Position numbers and translations under genes: made by a program
The notes under the pieces: generated by a model
Databases searched by the model: none
Seen by the model: the letters and a program-made list of their open reading frames with translations, nothing else
What the model was told of the DNA's origin: nothing
Source of the DNA: Myxococcota bacterium
GTDB lineage: Bacteria > Myxococcota > B64-G9
Assembly (NCBI GenBank): GCA_022710975.1
Contig: JAKLGA010000012.1
Location: 204,751-268,750 of the forward strand
Direction: 5' to 3'
Length of the DNA: 64,000 nt
Shown: one piece after another, positions 50,411 to 61,690 of the stretch
Numbering within the stretch: the first letter of the stretch is position 1
Layout: every line of letters begins with the position of its first letter

Positions 50411-52126
50411 ATGCGCACAGCTCCCCTGGCAGCAGGTTTGTTCTGCCTCAACCTCGTTGCCGCCCTGACCCCCAGGGCCTTTGCCCAGGACCGCCCCATC
50501 GTGGCGGTGTTCCAGATCGAGGACAAGAGCGGCAAGCTGAGCGCGAAGGCCATCGACCAGCTCACCGACTACCTGGGGACGCTCATGGCCACCCGCGGCT
50601 TCCAGGTGGTCCCTCGCTCGCAGCTCAAGGCGCGGCTCCTCGCGGCCCAGAAGGCCTCCTACCAGCAGGCCTGCGACGAGAGCTGCCAGATCGAGCTCGG
50701 CAAGGAGCTGGCGGCCCAGAAGTCGCTCGCCGCGCAGGTGCTGAAGATCGGCTCCCAGTGCAAGGTCACCCTGAACCTCTTCGATCTGAAGAAGGCCGCC
50801 AGCGAGGCCGCGGGCATGGCCTCGGGCGGTTGCGCCGAGGACCACGTGGTCACCTCCCTGGACCAGGCGGTGGCCGCCATGCTCGGCGGAGCGGCCCCCG
50901 AGCCCGCGCCCAGTCCCGGGCTGAAGCCCGCGCCTGACGAGGATCTGGTCGGGGCCTGCGACAGGCCGCTCGAGCCCGAGGAGGTGGAGCGCCTGGCCGT
51001 GACCCCGGCCGCGCTGAAGCCGCTCGCCACCTTCCTCCGGCGGCGGGCTGCCGCGGGCGCGACCGACCAGGAGCTCGGGCGGCAGAGCTCCTGCCTCGCC
51101 TTCCTGCGGCTGGAGGAGGAGCGCCGGGCCTACCGGGCCACGCCGCTCCTCCCCAGGGGCGTTCCCCTCGACAAGGGCTTCGAAAAGAAGCTCGAGGTGC
51201 TCAAGGACCTCACTCGCAGGTACCAGGGGAGCTTCGCCAGGTCCGTGCCGTTCTGGCAGGTGGCCGGCTGCGTGCGCATCGGCGAGCTGGCCTTCGAGCT
51301 GGCGACCGCGCTGATCGAGTCGCCGGCGCCCAGGGGCCTGAGCTCCGAGGAGGCGCAACTCTACTCCGACCAGCTCCAGGATTTCGCCGCGCCGTTCGAG
51401 CAGAAGGCCATCGAGTTCTTCCAGAAGGCGCTCGCGCTCGGGCGCGAGCACGGGGCGCAGAACGGCTGGACCCGGCGAGCGCAGGACGCGCTCCATAAGC
51501 TGGGGCAGGAGCCGAAGCCAGAGCCGGTCGAGGCGGCGAAGGGCGCAGCGCTCGAGTGGATTCTCAGCCGGCCGGCTGGGATCGAGCTCACCAAGACCGA
51601 GGTGACGGTGGGCCAGTTCCGGGCCTGCGTGGAGGCAGGGAAGTGTAGCGCACCGAAAACAAGCGGAAAATGTAACTGGGGAGGCGCTGGCAAGGAGGCT
51701 CACCCGGTGAACTGCGTGGACTGGAACCAGGCCACGGCCTTCTGCGCCTGGGCCGGCGGCCGGCTGCCCACGGAGCAAGAGTGGGAAGCAGAGGCCTCTG
51801 ACAGCGGCAAGCGGCTATACCCCTGGGGCAATGAGCCTGAGAGCTGCGAGCTCACGATCTGGAGCCAGGGCGGACCGGGCTGCGGGCAGGGCGGCACCTC
51901 GCCTGTGTGCTCGAAGCCCGCGGGGAACAGCGTGAGCGGGCTGTGCGACATGAGTGGGAACGTGTGGGAGTGGACCTCGTCTTCGGAGGGCGCCGCCCGC
52001 GTGGCGCGCGGCGGCTCCTGGCGCTACGACCATCCTGGCGCCCTGCGCGCGTCGGGCCGGTACAGCTACCCCCCGGAGAGCAAATTCGACGCCTACGGGT
52101 ACCGGTGTGCGAGGGCCGCCCAGTGA
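50411..52126 (+). CDS. Secreted protein with C-terminal SUMF1/formylglycine-generating-enzyme-like domain
   Basis: This 571-residue protein has a signal peptide (about 1-25, ending AFAQ). Residues about 27-155 resemble a CsgG/TolB-type N-terminal domain (PIVAVFQIEDKSGKLSAKAI, GFQVVPRSQLKARL), and a helical middle part follows. The C-terminal SUMF1 fold (about 385-571) has TKTEVTVGQFRACVEAG, RLPTEQEWEAEA, CDMSGNVWEWT and RVARGGSWRY. The Cys pair used by true formylglycine-generating enzymes is not found after GGSW, so it is probably a non-catalytic binding module. GGAGG lies 7 bases before the ATG. Confidence 0.85.
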   Translation: MRTAPLAAGLFCLNLVAALTPRAFAQDRPIVAVFQIEDKSGKLSAKAIDQLTDYLGTLMATRGFQVVPRSQLKARLLAAQKASYQQACDESCQIELGKELAAQKSLAAQVLKIGSQCKVTLNLFDLKKAASEAAGMASGGCAEDHVVTSLDQAVAAMLGGAAPEPAPSPGLKPAPDEDLVGACDRPLEPEEVERLAVTPAALKPLATFLRRRAAAGATDQELGRQSSCLAFLRLEEERRAYRATPLLPRGVPLDKGFEKKLEVLKDLTRRYQGSFARSVPFWQVAGCVRIGELAFELATALIESPAPRGLSSEEAQLYSDQLQDFAAPFEQKAIEFFQKALALGREHGAQNGWTRRAQDALHKLGQEPKPEPVEAAKGAALEWILSRPAGIELTKTEVTVGQFRACVEAGKCSAPKTSGKCNWGGAGKEAHPVNCVDWNQATAFCAWAGGRLPTEQEWEAEASDSGKRLYPWGNEPESCELTIWSQGGPGCGQGGTSPVCSKPAGNSVSGLCDMSGNVWEWTSSSEGAARVARGGSWRYDHPGALRASGRYSYPPESKFDAYGYRCARAAQ

Positions 52127-52710
52127 GTACGAGGATGCCCAAGCGCTTCCCGGCGATGCTGCTCGCGCTCGCGGCCCTGGCCGGCTGTCAGGCCGCGCCG
52201 GATCCTGTCATCAGCCGCTGCTCCGCGGCGGTGGCTGGTGCGCGCAGCGGCTGGACGGCCTGCCATGACGAGGTCCGCCAGCGGTTCGCCAGGCTCGCGG
52301 CCGAGGCCGATGCCCGGGCCGTGAAGGCGCGCGAGCGGCTGGCGCAGATCGAGCGGCTCCAGGCCTGCAGCCAGAGGGTCGCGAACGCGGGGCCGGACAT
52401 TCCGGCCGAGTGTCTCGACGAGGCAGGGCTCGAGCGCCTGCCGTCCGCCGAGGATGCCAGGGGCGAGCTGATGGAGGAGCAGGCACGCTTGCGCGAGGCG
52501 CAGGCGCTTGGTGACCTGGAGGGGAAGCTCGCGTCGATCCTGAGCATGCTGCCCTGCCGCTGGGAGGAGGCCGTGGAGCTCTCCCGCGAGCTGCACGCGG
52601 AGCCTGCCTGCGCAGAGCTCGCCCAGGTGCGCCAGGCCACCGAGCAGATGGTCGTGAGCTGCCCGGGACAGGCGGCGTTGCTGACCGGCGACTGCGGCCG
52701 GGGACGCTGA
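52123..52710 (+). CDS. Putative lipoprotein, coiled-coil rich
   Basis: This 195-residue protein has lipobox LAALAGC (Cys near residue 24). The mature part is Glu/Arg/Ala-rich helix (EADARAVKARERLAQIERLQ) with several Cys. GTG start in a GTGA overlap with the SUMF1-domain gene, so the two are coupled; ATG 52135 is an alternative. Function unknown, perhaps a partner of the upstream protein in the envelope. Confidence 0.75.
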   Translation: MSTRMPKRFPAMLLALAALAGCQAAPDPVISRCSAAVAGARSGWTACHDEVRQRFARLAAEADARAVKARERLAQIERLQACSQRVANAGPDIPAECLDEAGLERLPSAEDARGELMEEQARLREAQALGDLEGKLASILSMLPCRWEEAVELSRELHAEPACAELAQVRQATEQMVVSCPGQAALLTGDCGRGR

Positions 52711-52757
52711 GCCGGTCTGCAGGGGCCAGGCCTCTGCCCCACGGCCTCGTGCCTGCC

Positions 52758-52787
52758 TTGCCCTCCCGTCCTCGGCTCGGCTACGAT
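52758..52787 (+). promoter_or_regulatory. Promoter-like pair before the broken gene copy
   Basis: TTGCCC (52758-52763), 18 bases, TACGAT (52782-52787), then TGGAGG and ATG 52817. The arrangement mirrors the 50356-50411 gene. Confidence 0.35.
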
Positions 52788-52816
52788 CCTTCCCGAGATC
52801 TTCCTGGAGGCCTTCC

Positions 52817-52992
52817 ATGCGGATTCTCTCGGCCTCAGCCGTGGTCGCCCTGGCCCTGCTCCTTCTCGTTGAGGGCGCGGTCCTTGCCTAGGACCTCCCA
52901 TCGTCACGGTCTTCGAACTCGAGGTGAAGGGCACGAAGCTCGAAAAAGGCGCCGCCTCCTGGTGCCAGGGGCAACTGTCGAGGGCGTCTTGA
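52817..52992 (+). pseudogene. Broken 5' fragment of a relative of the 50411 gene
   Basis: ATG 52817 after GGAGG encodes a signal peptide (MRILSASAVVALALLLL... VLA) and then meets TAG at 52889-52891, where the intact relative has CAG (Gln). The homology continues one frame away as PPIVTVFELEVKGTKLEKGA, comparable with RPIVAVFQIEDKSGKLSAKA of the intact gene, until TGA at 52990. One nonsense change and one frameshift thus kill this copy. The rest of the gene is missing; a different ORF follows at once. Confidence 0.65.
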
Positions 52993-53375
52993 GCGTGCAG
53001 GTCACTTTCGAGACCGACTTCTTCAAGCCCGAGTCGCGTGAGGACGAGGAGACGAGTCCTGGGCGCTACGGACGATCGCTTGCCCACTGGTTGAAGGATC
53101 AGCTCGTGGGGCGCGGTGTCTCGGTCGTGGGGATCGTTCCTGAGGACTTCGGCTGGGTCGTCATGGTTTCGCGGAAACCCTTCCTGCTGTGGCTTGGCTG
53201 CGGCAACACAGAGGGCTCGACCACGGAGTGGAGTATCTTCCCCAAGGCTGAACTTTCGTTGACCCAACGTTTGTTCAGTCGCCCTGATACCTCTGCTGCC
53301 GTTCGGGAGTTGTGGGCGCACGTTCAGCTCCTCGTACCTGCCATTCCTGGCTTGCGGAGCGTCACGTGGGAGTGA
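52989..53375 (+). CDS. Small unknown protein of integron-cassette type
   Basis: About 128 residues, probably starting at TTG 52989 (GAGGG just upstream), GTG 52995 or GTG 52962. The protein (VTFETDFFKPESREDEETSP, EDFGWVVMVSRKPFLLWLGC, AELSLTQRLFSRPD) has no signal peptide. It reminds me of short hypothetical proteins found on integron gene cassettes; I could not check this. It begins where the broken gene copy ends, and an attC-like half-site starts 4 bases after its stop. Base composition here is less GC-rich than nearby genes. Confidence 0.6.
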   Translation: MSVQVTFETDFFKPESREDEETSPGRYGRSLAHWLKDQLVGRGVSVVGIVPEDFGWVVMVSRKPFLLWLGCGNTEGSTTEWSIFPKAELSLTQRLFSRPDTSAAVRELWAHVQLLVPAIPGLRSVTWE

Positions 53376-53379
53376 TGCC

Positions 53380-53405
53380 GCCCAACCATTCGTTGCAGCG
53401 GACGC
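53380..53405 (+). other. attC-like half-site of an integron cassette
   Basis: GCCCAAC matches the R'' core RYYYAAC. It is followed by CATTCG and TTGCAGCGGACGC, as in the left half of many chromosomal integron attC sites, directly behind the ORF stop. I find no complementary right half (GTTRGGY) in the next several hundred bases, so the site appears incomplete. Confidence 0.45.
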
Positions 53406-53665
53406 TCGGAATAGCCCCAGGAGATCGATGGCGCCTGTCGACCTGATCTCTCACTTCGCGACTTCCCCCCTCCGATAGTTCCAGACGATTTCCAATTACC
53501 TCCCCTCGTAGGTGCCACCTGCCAGCAGAGCTGCCCACCGGCATGGACGCTTCACTGTCGGTGTGGCACCGTCCGGCCGGGCGTCCCTACATCCCCAACC
53601 CGGCCAGGCGGCGGGGTGCATTCGCGAACCCCGCCACGGCCCGTTCGCGCCACGGGCGGAGCCGG
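53406..53665 (+). other. Intergenic stretch without a supported gene
   Basis: About 260 bases of lower GC than its surroundings, with no open frame I would support. It contains an 8-base inverted repeat, GGTGCCAC (53511-53518) with GTGGCACC (53563-53570), of unknown meaning. Confidence 0.4.
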
Positions 53666-56617
<2,952 letters not shown>

Positions 56618-56620
56618 GCC

Positions 56621-57940
56621 CTACCTTCGCGCGTCCACGGAGAGCGCAGAATGCAGGCGGACCTCGCCTGGTGTCAAGGCTGCCCGCCCGGGGCCGGTCC
56701 CCTGGCGCTCCCCGCCCGCCGCCCGGAGGGCCGGCGGCCGATCCTCCTGGCGAAGGCCCTGGGCGGGCGGTGCCGCCTGCTTGAGATCGAGGGGGAGCGC
56801 GTCGAGATCGTGCAGGGTCCGGACCGTCGACTCGACCAGGGCCAGGGAGCCGTGGGCCACCTCCGCCAGCTCGACCGCGCCGCGGGCGGCGTCCTCGGCG
56901 CCGATGCGCTGCTGCTCGGTGGACAGCGAGATCTGCCGCGAGGAGTCGCTGGTCTCCTCGATGGTCCGCACGATCTGGTTGAAGGCGACCTCCGCCTGCT
57001 CGGCCTTCTCCACGCCCTCCAGGGAGGCGCCCAGGCCCGCCTCGACCGCGACCACTGCCTGGTTGGTCGTCTCGTTGATCTGCTGGATCTGCCGCTTGAT
57101 CACCTGGGTCGAGCCGATCACCCGCTCCGAGAGTGCGCGCATCTCCTGCGCGACCAGCAGGAAGCTGCGGCCGGCCTCCCCGGCCTTGGTGCCCTCCAGG
57201 GCCGCGTTCAGCGCCAGCAGGTCGCTGCGGTCGGCGATGTCGTTGATCAGCCGCACCAGGCCCAGGACGCTCTCGACGTGCCTGCGCAGCGCGGAGATGC
57301 TCGCGTGGATGGTCTCGTTCGAGTTCTGGACGTGGACGATGCTGGCCACCAGCTCGAGGAGCTGCTGGCGCCCCTGGCCGACCGCGACTTTGACGCGCTG
57401 GGCCGCCTCCGCGACCATGCGGGCGTTGTGGGCGATCTCCCGCGCGCTCGTGGCGAGCTCCCCCGTGGCGGCGGACACCTGGGTGGCCGCGGCGAGCTGC
57501 TGGGTGGCCTCCAGCTGCTGCTTCCTGGCGGACGCCATGATCTCGCCCGTCTTACGCTCCAGGGTGGCGGCGATGGCCTGACGCTGGGCCTCCTGCCGGT
57601 CGACGAGGCGCTGGAGCTGCTGCAGGCCGCCTGCCGTCGCCTCGAGCTCCACGGCCAGGGCGGCCTGGCGCTCGAGGAAGGCGCGCAGCGTCTGGCGGCC
57701 TGCCGCCGCGCAGAGGAGATCCAGGGCGTGCAGGGCCTGGGTGCGGAAGGCCAGCGCCCCGGCGAGGCCCAGCGCCAGCGCGCAGGCCAGGGTCCGGGCC
57801 CAGTCGAGCGACGCGGCGAAGTGGAGGAGCGGCGCGGCGACCGCGGCGATCAGCAGGCCGTGGCCCAGGGCCGCGCCCCGGCGGACGAGCGGCCTGGCGG
57901 GCGAGGCGCGCGCGGCCATGTCCTGATCTCTCCCGGGCAT
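56621..57940 (-). CDS. Membrane MCP-like chemotaxis signalling protein without a sensor domain
   Basis: This 439-residue protein has two adjacent N-terminal membrane segments (about 25-65) with almost no loop between, and no periplasmic ligand domain or HAMP. A long coiled coil carries the MCP signalling tip INDIADRSDLLALNAALEGTKAGEAGRSF, a variant of the usual [17 protein letters not shown]. It probably senses via the membrane or via partner proteins such as the adjacent GAF protein. A flexible Arg/Gly/Pro-rich tail ends it. Confidence 0.88.
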   Translation of the reverse strand: MPGRDQDMAARASPARPLVRRGAALGHGLLIAAVAAPLLHFAASLDWARTLACALALGLAGALAFRTQALHALDLLCAAAGRQTLRAFLERQAALAVELEATAGGLQQLQRLVDRQEAQRQAIAATLERKTGEIMASARKQQLEATQQLAAATQVSAATGELATSAREIAHNARMVAEAAQRVKVAVGQGRQQLLELVASIVHVQNSNETIHASISALRRHVESVLGLVRLINDIADRSDLLALNAALEGTKAGEAGRSFLLVAQEMRALSERVIGSTQVIKRQIQQINETTNQAVVAVEAGLGASLEGVEKAEQAEVAFNQIVRTIEETSDSSRQISLSTEQQRIGAEDAARGAVELAEVAHGSLALVESTVRTLHDLDALPLDLKQAAPPAQGLRQEDRPPALRAAGGERQGTGPGRAALTPGEVRLHSALSVDARR

Positions 57941-57961
57941 CGTCGACCCCTTCGCCTGGCG

Positions 57962-58744
57962 CTAGGCGCCGCCGGGTTCCCGCGTGTGGCCCCCGACCGC
58001 GTGAGTGGCCTGGAGATTCTCCTGCTCGAGCCGGGTCGCGGCCCGGCAGGCGCGGATCGCCTGCGCAGCCTGGATCTGCAGGATCGCGAACAGCTCCCGG
58101 TCGAGCCCGCCGAAGCCCGTCTTCTGCACCAGCAGGTTGAGCACCACGATGGCGCCCTCCAGCCGGCCGTTCCACACCAGCGGGACGCAGGCGATCGGAC
58201 GGCGGCTGTGGTGCAGGTCGGCCTCGGGCGGGGCCAGGCGCCAGGCCCCGCCGCGGATGGCCTCGCCCACCAGGCCCTCGTCCTGGCGCAGCACCGGCGG
58301 GGTGCCCGCCGGCAGGCCCTCGTGGGTGGCGAGGACCAGCCTGTCGTTCGACTCGTCCCGCACGAAGATACCGAACGACTCCGAGCCCAGGATGTTGATC
58401 AGGATCTCCTTGAGGATGCCGAGCACGGCGGGGTAGCTCAGCGTGGAGTGGAGGCGCTGCTGCGCCGCGAGGAGGATCACCAGGTCGGAGTTGTGCAGCT
58501 CGGCCTGCAGGTGGCGCTCCGCCAGCGCCCTGGTCTCCTCCTCGATCGCGTCGTGCTCCTGGAGCAGGATCTGGACCCGGCGACGCAGCTCCTCGTTCGT
58601 CCGCTCCAGCAGGAGGCAGCGCTCCTGCCAGGCCTCCTCGCCGGCCGCGCCGACCGGGGGCTTGCCTGGACGCGGGCTCGGGCCATCCTCGCGGCCGGGG
58701 GCGGCCGCCTCGCTCTCGCGCTCGGGGCTGGGGTTGCCGGGCAT
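57962..58744 (-). CDS. Coiled-coil GAF domain protein
   Basis: This 260-residue cytoplasmic protein has a Pro/Glu-rich start, a coiled coil (about 35-90: ERTNEELRRRVQILLQEHDA) and a GAF domain (about 95-245: LGSESFGIFVRDESNDRLVL, VGEAIRGGAW, CVPLVWNGRLEGAIVVLN). GAF domains bind cyclic nucleotides or other small ligands; the ligand cannot be told here. Start chosen at ATG 58744 behind AGGAGG, 7 bases after the cheB stop, so it belongs to the same operon. Confidence 0.82.
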   Translation of the reverse strand: MPGNPSPERESEAAAPGREDGPSPRPGKPPVGAAGEEAWQERCLLLERTNEELRRRVQILLQEHDAIEEETRALAERHLQAELHNSDLVILLAAQQRLHSTLSYPAVLGILKEILINILGSESFGIFVRDESNDRLVLATHEGLPAGTPPVLRQDEGLVGEAIRGGAWRLAPPEADLHHSRRPIACVPLVWNGRLEGAIVVLNLLVQKTGFGGLDRELFAILQIQAAQAIRACRAATRLEQENLQATHAVGGHTREPGGA

Positions 58745-58751
58745 GGTCGCG

Positions 58752-59861
58752 TTACCTCCTGGTGCGGGCACCTGGATCACACGCTCTCGCCGAAGCCTGG
58801 ACACCGCGGATCAGCCGGCCGGACATGAGCTGCAGGGGGCAGGTCTCGCCGGCGCCGCCGTTGAGCACCGCGGCCTGCGGCATGCCGTAGACCACGCACG
58901 AGTCCTGATCCTGGGCGATGGTCAGGCTCCCGCTCTGCCGCATGCCGAGCAGGCCCTCCGCGCCGTCGCTGCCCATCCCGGTCAACAGCACCCCGAGCGC
59001 GTCCACGCCGAACGCGCGGGCGACGGAGGCGAACAGTACGTCCACGGACGGCCGGTGCCCGTTGACCTTGGGCTGCTGGTGGAGCTCGACGTGCGCGCCG
59101 TGCTCGCCGCGCCGCACCTCCATGTGGAAGTTGCCCGGCGCGATGAGCACCCTGCCGCGCCTGACCAGATCGTGCTGGGCGGCCTCCTTCACCTCGAGGG
59201 CGCAGAGCGCATCCAGGCGGCGGGCGAAGGCCTGGGTGAAGCCCTCGGGCATGTGCTGGACCGCCAGGATGCCCGCGGGGAAGTCGGCCGGCAGCCCCGC
59301 CAGGATGGCGAGCAGCGCCTCGGTCCCGCCGGTGGAGGCGCCGACGGCGACCACGCGCTGCGCGCAGGCCTCGGGCGCGGAGCGGGCGGGCGGGGCGCGT
59401 TTCGCGGACCCGGGCTCCGGCCGCGAGGCGGCGGGCTCGCCGGCCGCCCGCGCGAACCTCGGGCTGCCCGCCACGGCCTGGATCTTCTCCTTCAGCTCCT
59501 CCAGGACGTGGGTGATGCTCCGCGCGTGGCTGCCGCCCGGCTTCTGGATGAAGTCGACCGCGCCGAGCTCCAAGGCGTGGATGGTCCGGGCCGCCCCGTG
59601 GGAGCTGAAGGCGCTCAGCATGATTACCGGCCGCGGCTGGCGGAGCATGATCTGCCGCAGCGTCTCGAGACCGTCCATGCCCGGCATCTCGATGTCCAGG
59701 GTGATCACGTCCGGATCGATCTTGCCGATCTTGCGCAGCGCCAGGAGCCCGTCCGGCGAGGAGTGGACCTCCTTGAAGGCCGGCTCGAGGCCCGCGGTGA
59801 GCACCTGGCGGACCACCGGCGAGTCGTCCACCACCAGCACCTTGATGGCCTTGGGGTTCAT
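58752..59861 (-). CDS. cheB: Chemotaxis response regulator protein-glutamate methylesterase CheB
   Basis: Removes methyl groups from receptors and deamidates Gln, 369 residues. Receiver domain (about 7-125, Asp56 in TLDIEMPGMDG), Pro/Ala-rich linker, then the esterase domain with the triad Ser near 175 (GASTGG), His near 203 (QHMPEGFT) and Asp near 295 (GMGSDGAEG). The start overlaps the cheD stop by 4 bases (ATGA). Confidence 0.96.
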   Translation of the reverse strand: MNPKAIKVLVVDDSPVVRQVLTAGLEPAFKEVHSSPDGLLALRKIGKIDPDVITLDIEMPGMDGLETLRQIMLRQPRPVIMLSAFSSHGAARTIHALELGAVDFIQKPGGSHARSITHVLEELKEKIQAVAGSPRFARAAGEPAASRPEPGSAKRAPPARSAPEACAQRVVAVGASTGGTEALLAILAGLPADFPAGILAVQHMPEGFTQAFARRLDALCALEVKEAAQHDLVRRGRVLIAPGNFHMEVRRGEHGAHVELHQQPKVNGHRPSVDVLFASVARAFGVDALGVLLTGMGSDGAEGLLGMRQSGSLTIAQDQDSCVVYGMPQAAVLNGGAGETCPLQLMSGRLIRGVQASARACDPGARTRR

Positions 59862-60847
59862 GGACCTCCCCCTTCGCCGAGGAGCTGGACCCGGGTGCGG
59901 AAGTCCGCCAGATCCGCCCAGAGCTTGCGCCCCTGGCTCCCGCCCACGTCCTGCTCCACCAGTGGGATGCCCGCCTGCGCGAGGGCCGAGGCGGCGGTCT
60001 GGACGTTCCGCGCGCCGATGTGGTTGTGGAAGTGGTCGTCTCCGTAGGCCAGGACCTGGGCGCCGCCGAAGAGCTTGGCGCGCAGCCGGTCCGGGCGCGC
60101 GCCGAGCCGCTCCAGGGCCGCGATCAGGGCGTGGACCGCGCTGTCGGCGAAGCGCGACGGCAGGGCGTCCCCGCCGGGGTTGCAGGGCAGCATGGCGTGC
60201 GCCAGGCCGCCCGCGTTGGCCTCCTGGTCGTACAGGAAGATCCCGACGCAGGAGCCCAGGATGGCGGCCAGCACCGTGGGCCCACGCTCCACGCTCATCA
60301 TCCCCATGTTGACCATGACGTAGCGCGGGGGAGATCCGGCGACCTCCGGTGCGGGCCGCGTCGCGTTCGGCGGGCAGGTCTCCAGCTCACTGGCCTCCAG
60401 GACATCGTTCTCCAGGTCGATCCGCACCAGCCAGCCCGGCCCGCGGCCGACCTGGGCTCGCTGCAGGTCGATGTCGAGCTTGTGGAGCGCTTCGCGCACC
60501 CGGCCGAGCGCACTCAGGGCGGGCGTACGCGTGCGCCTCACGGTCGTGAGCCGGCCGGGGTCCGCACCGCCGAACAGGCCGCAGCGGCAGTCCTTCAGCC
60601 CGCCGCACAGCGCGATGACCTGGAAGAACCTGCCCAGCCTGGTGTCCATGGCGCGCGGCTCGACCAGGTTCTCGAGCGCCTGAGCGGGCAGGTGCACCAG
60701 GCCTCCGCAGCGGCGCCCCGGCACCAGAGCGGCCAGGGCGTAGCCTGAGTCCACCTTGGCCTCCAGGATCACCGCTCCCCGGGCCACGCGCTCCAGGCCC
60801 AGCGGCACGTGGAGGATCTGCCCGCTCCGGTCTGTGGCTGGGAGCAT
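59858..60847 (-). CDS. cheD: Tandem CheD protein: degenerate CheD-like domain followed by an intact CheD
   Basis: This 329-residue protein is about twice the usual CheD length. The C-terminal half (about 175-329) is a normal chemoreceptor glutamine deamidase: Cys200 in ILGSCVGIFLYD, His217 in GGLAHAMLP, KLFGGAQV and the IGARNVQT helix. The N-terminal half (about 18-150) follows the same plan and aligns without gaps over 36 positions (VARG ... GGLVHLPAQ against VERG ... GGLAHAMLP), with GLFGGAD and a RVREALHKLDI helix. It has Gly35 in place of the catalytic Cys while His52 is kept. The N-terminal copy is probably a non-catalytic binding domain. GAGG precedes the ATG, and cheR ends 8 bases upstream. 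Confidence 0.88.
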   Translation of the reverse strand: MLPATDRSGQILHVPLGLERVARGAVILEAKVDSGYALAALVPGRRCGGLVHLPAQALENLVEPRAMDTRLGRFFQVIALCGGLKDCRCGLFGGADPGRLTTVRRTRTPALSALGRVREALHKLDIDLQRAQVGRGPGWLVRIDLENDVLEASELETCPPNATRPAPEVAGSPPRYVMVNMGMMSVERGPTVLAAILGSCVGIFLYDQEANAGGLAHAMLPCNPGGDALPSRFADSAVHALIAALERLGARPDRLRAKLFGGAQVLAYGDDHFHNHIGARNVQTAASALAQAGIPLVEQDVGGSQGRKLWADLADFRTRVQLLGEGGGP

Positions 60848-60855
60848 GGGGGGCC

Positions 60856-61662
60856 TCACGCCTTCTCGTGGACGGATGGACACACCATCCGCAGCTTGGT
60901 CTTCAGGCCCATGAGCGTTTCGGCGTGGCCGATGAACAGCACGCCGCCCGGGTTGAGCAGTCGCTCGCACTCGGCCACCAGGCGCTGGCGGACCTGGGCG
61001 TCGAGGTAGATCATCACGTTGCGGCAGAAAATCGCGTCGAACGGGCCTCGCATCGGGTAGGGCGTGATCGCCAGGTTGAGGCGCGCGAAGGCCACGCGCT
61101 CGCGGAGCGCGGCCCGGACACGGAAGGTCTCGGGGCCGGCGGACGGCCGCTGGCGGGAAAAGAAGCGCGTGCGCTGCTGGCGGGAGAGCGGGGCCAGGGC
61201 CTTGGCCTCGTAGACGCCTTGGTCCGCCTTCTCCAGCACCCGGGTCGAGAGGTCGGTGGCCAGGAGGCGGTAGTCGAAGGGCCGGCCCTGGTTCAGCGTC
61301 TCCAAGGTGATGGCGATGGAGTAGGCCTCCTCGCCGCTGGACGCCGCAGCGGACCACAGGCTGAACTCGCTCCTGCCGGCCTGGAGCCACTGCCCCACGC
61401 GGCCCTCGAGGTGCCTGAAGTGGTCGCTCTCGCGGAAGAAGCTCGAGAAGTTCGTGGAGATCGCGTCAAGGAAGTGGATCAGCTCCTCCCCGCTCGAGTC
61501 CTCTTCGAGGTAGTGCAGGTAAGCGCGATGCGTGCGGAGCCCGAGGGCCCGCTGACGCCTGGCCACCCGCGCCTCGACCAGGGACTCCTTGCCGGGCCGC
61601 AGCACGATGCCGGCCTGCTCGAAGGCTATCCGGCGGAGCTTCCTGAAGACGGCCTGATCCAT
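60856..61662 (-). CDS. cheR: Chemotaxis protein methyltransferase CheR
   Basis: SAM-dependent methylation of receptor glutamates, 268 residues. It has an N-terminal helical domain and the junction STNFSSFFRESDHF (TxFFRe motif). The SAM-binding WSAAASSGEEAYSIA replaces the usual WSAGCSTGEEPYS, so GC is AA here, a mild deviation. LLATDLS and FCRNVMIYLD follow. It lies 28 bases downstream of the MCP gene and just upstream of cheD. Confidence 0.94.
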   Translation of the reverse strand: MDQAVFRKLRRIAFEQAGIVLRPGKESLVEARVARRQRALGLRTHRAYLHYLEEDSSGEELIHFLDAISTNFSSFFRESDHFRHLEGRVGQWLQAGRSEFSLWSAAASSGEEAYSIAITLETLNQGRPFDYRLLATDLSTRVLEKADQGVYEAKALAPLSRQQRTRFFSRQRPSAGPETFRVRAALRERVAFARLNLAITPYPMRGPFDAIFCRNVMIYLDAQVRQRLVAECERLLNPGGVLFIGHAETLMGLKTKLRMVCPSVHEKA

Positions 61663-61690
61663 GCACCCCTCGCGGCCGCTCGCCGCCCGG

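Noticed and set aside
53511..53570. 8-base inverted repeat GGTGCCAC/GTGGCACC as possible ends of a small mobile element
   Set aside because: Only 44 bases lie between the arms, no target duplication is seen, and 8-base arms can occur by chance.
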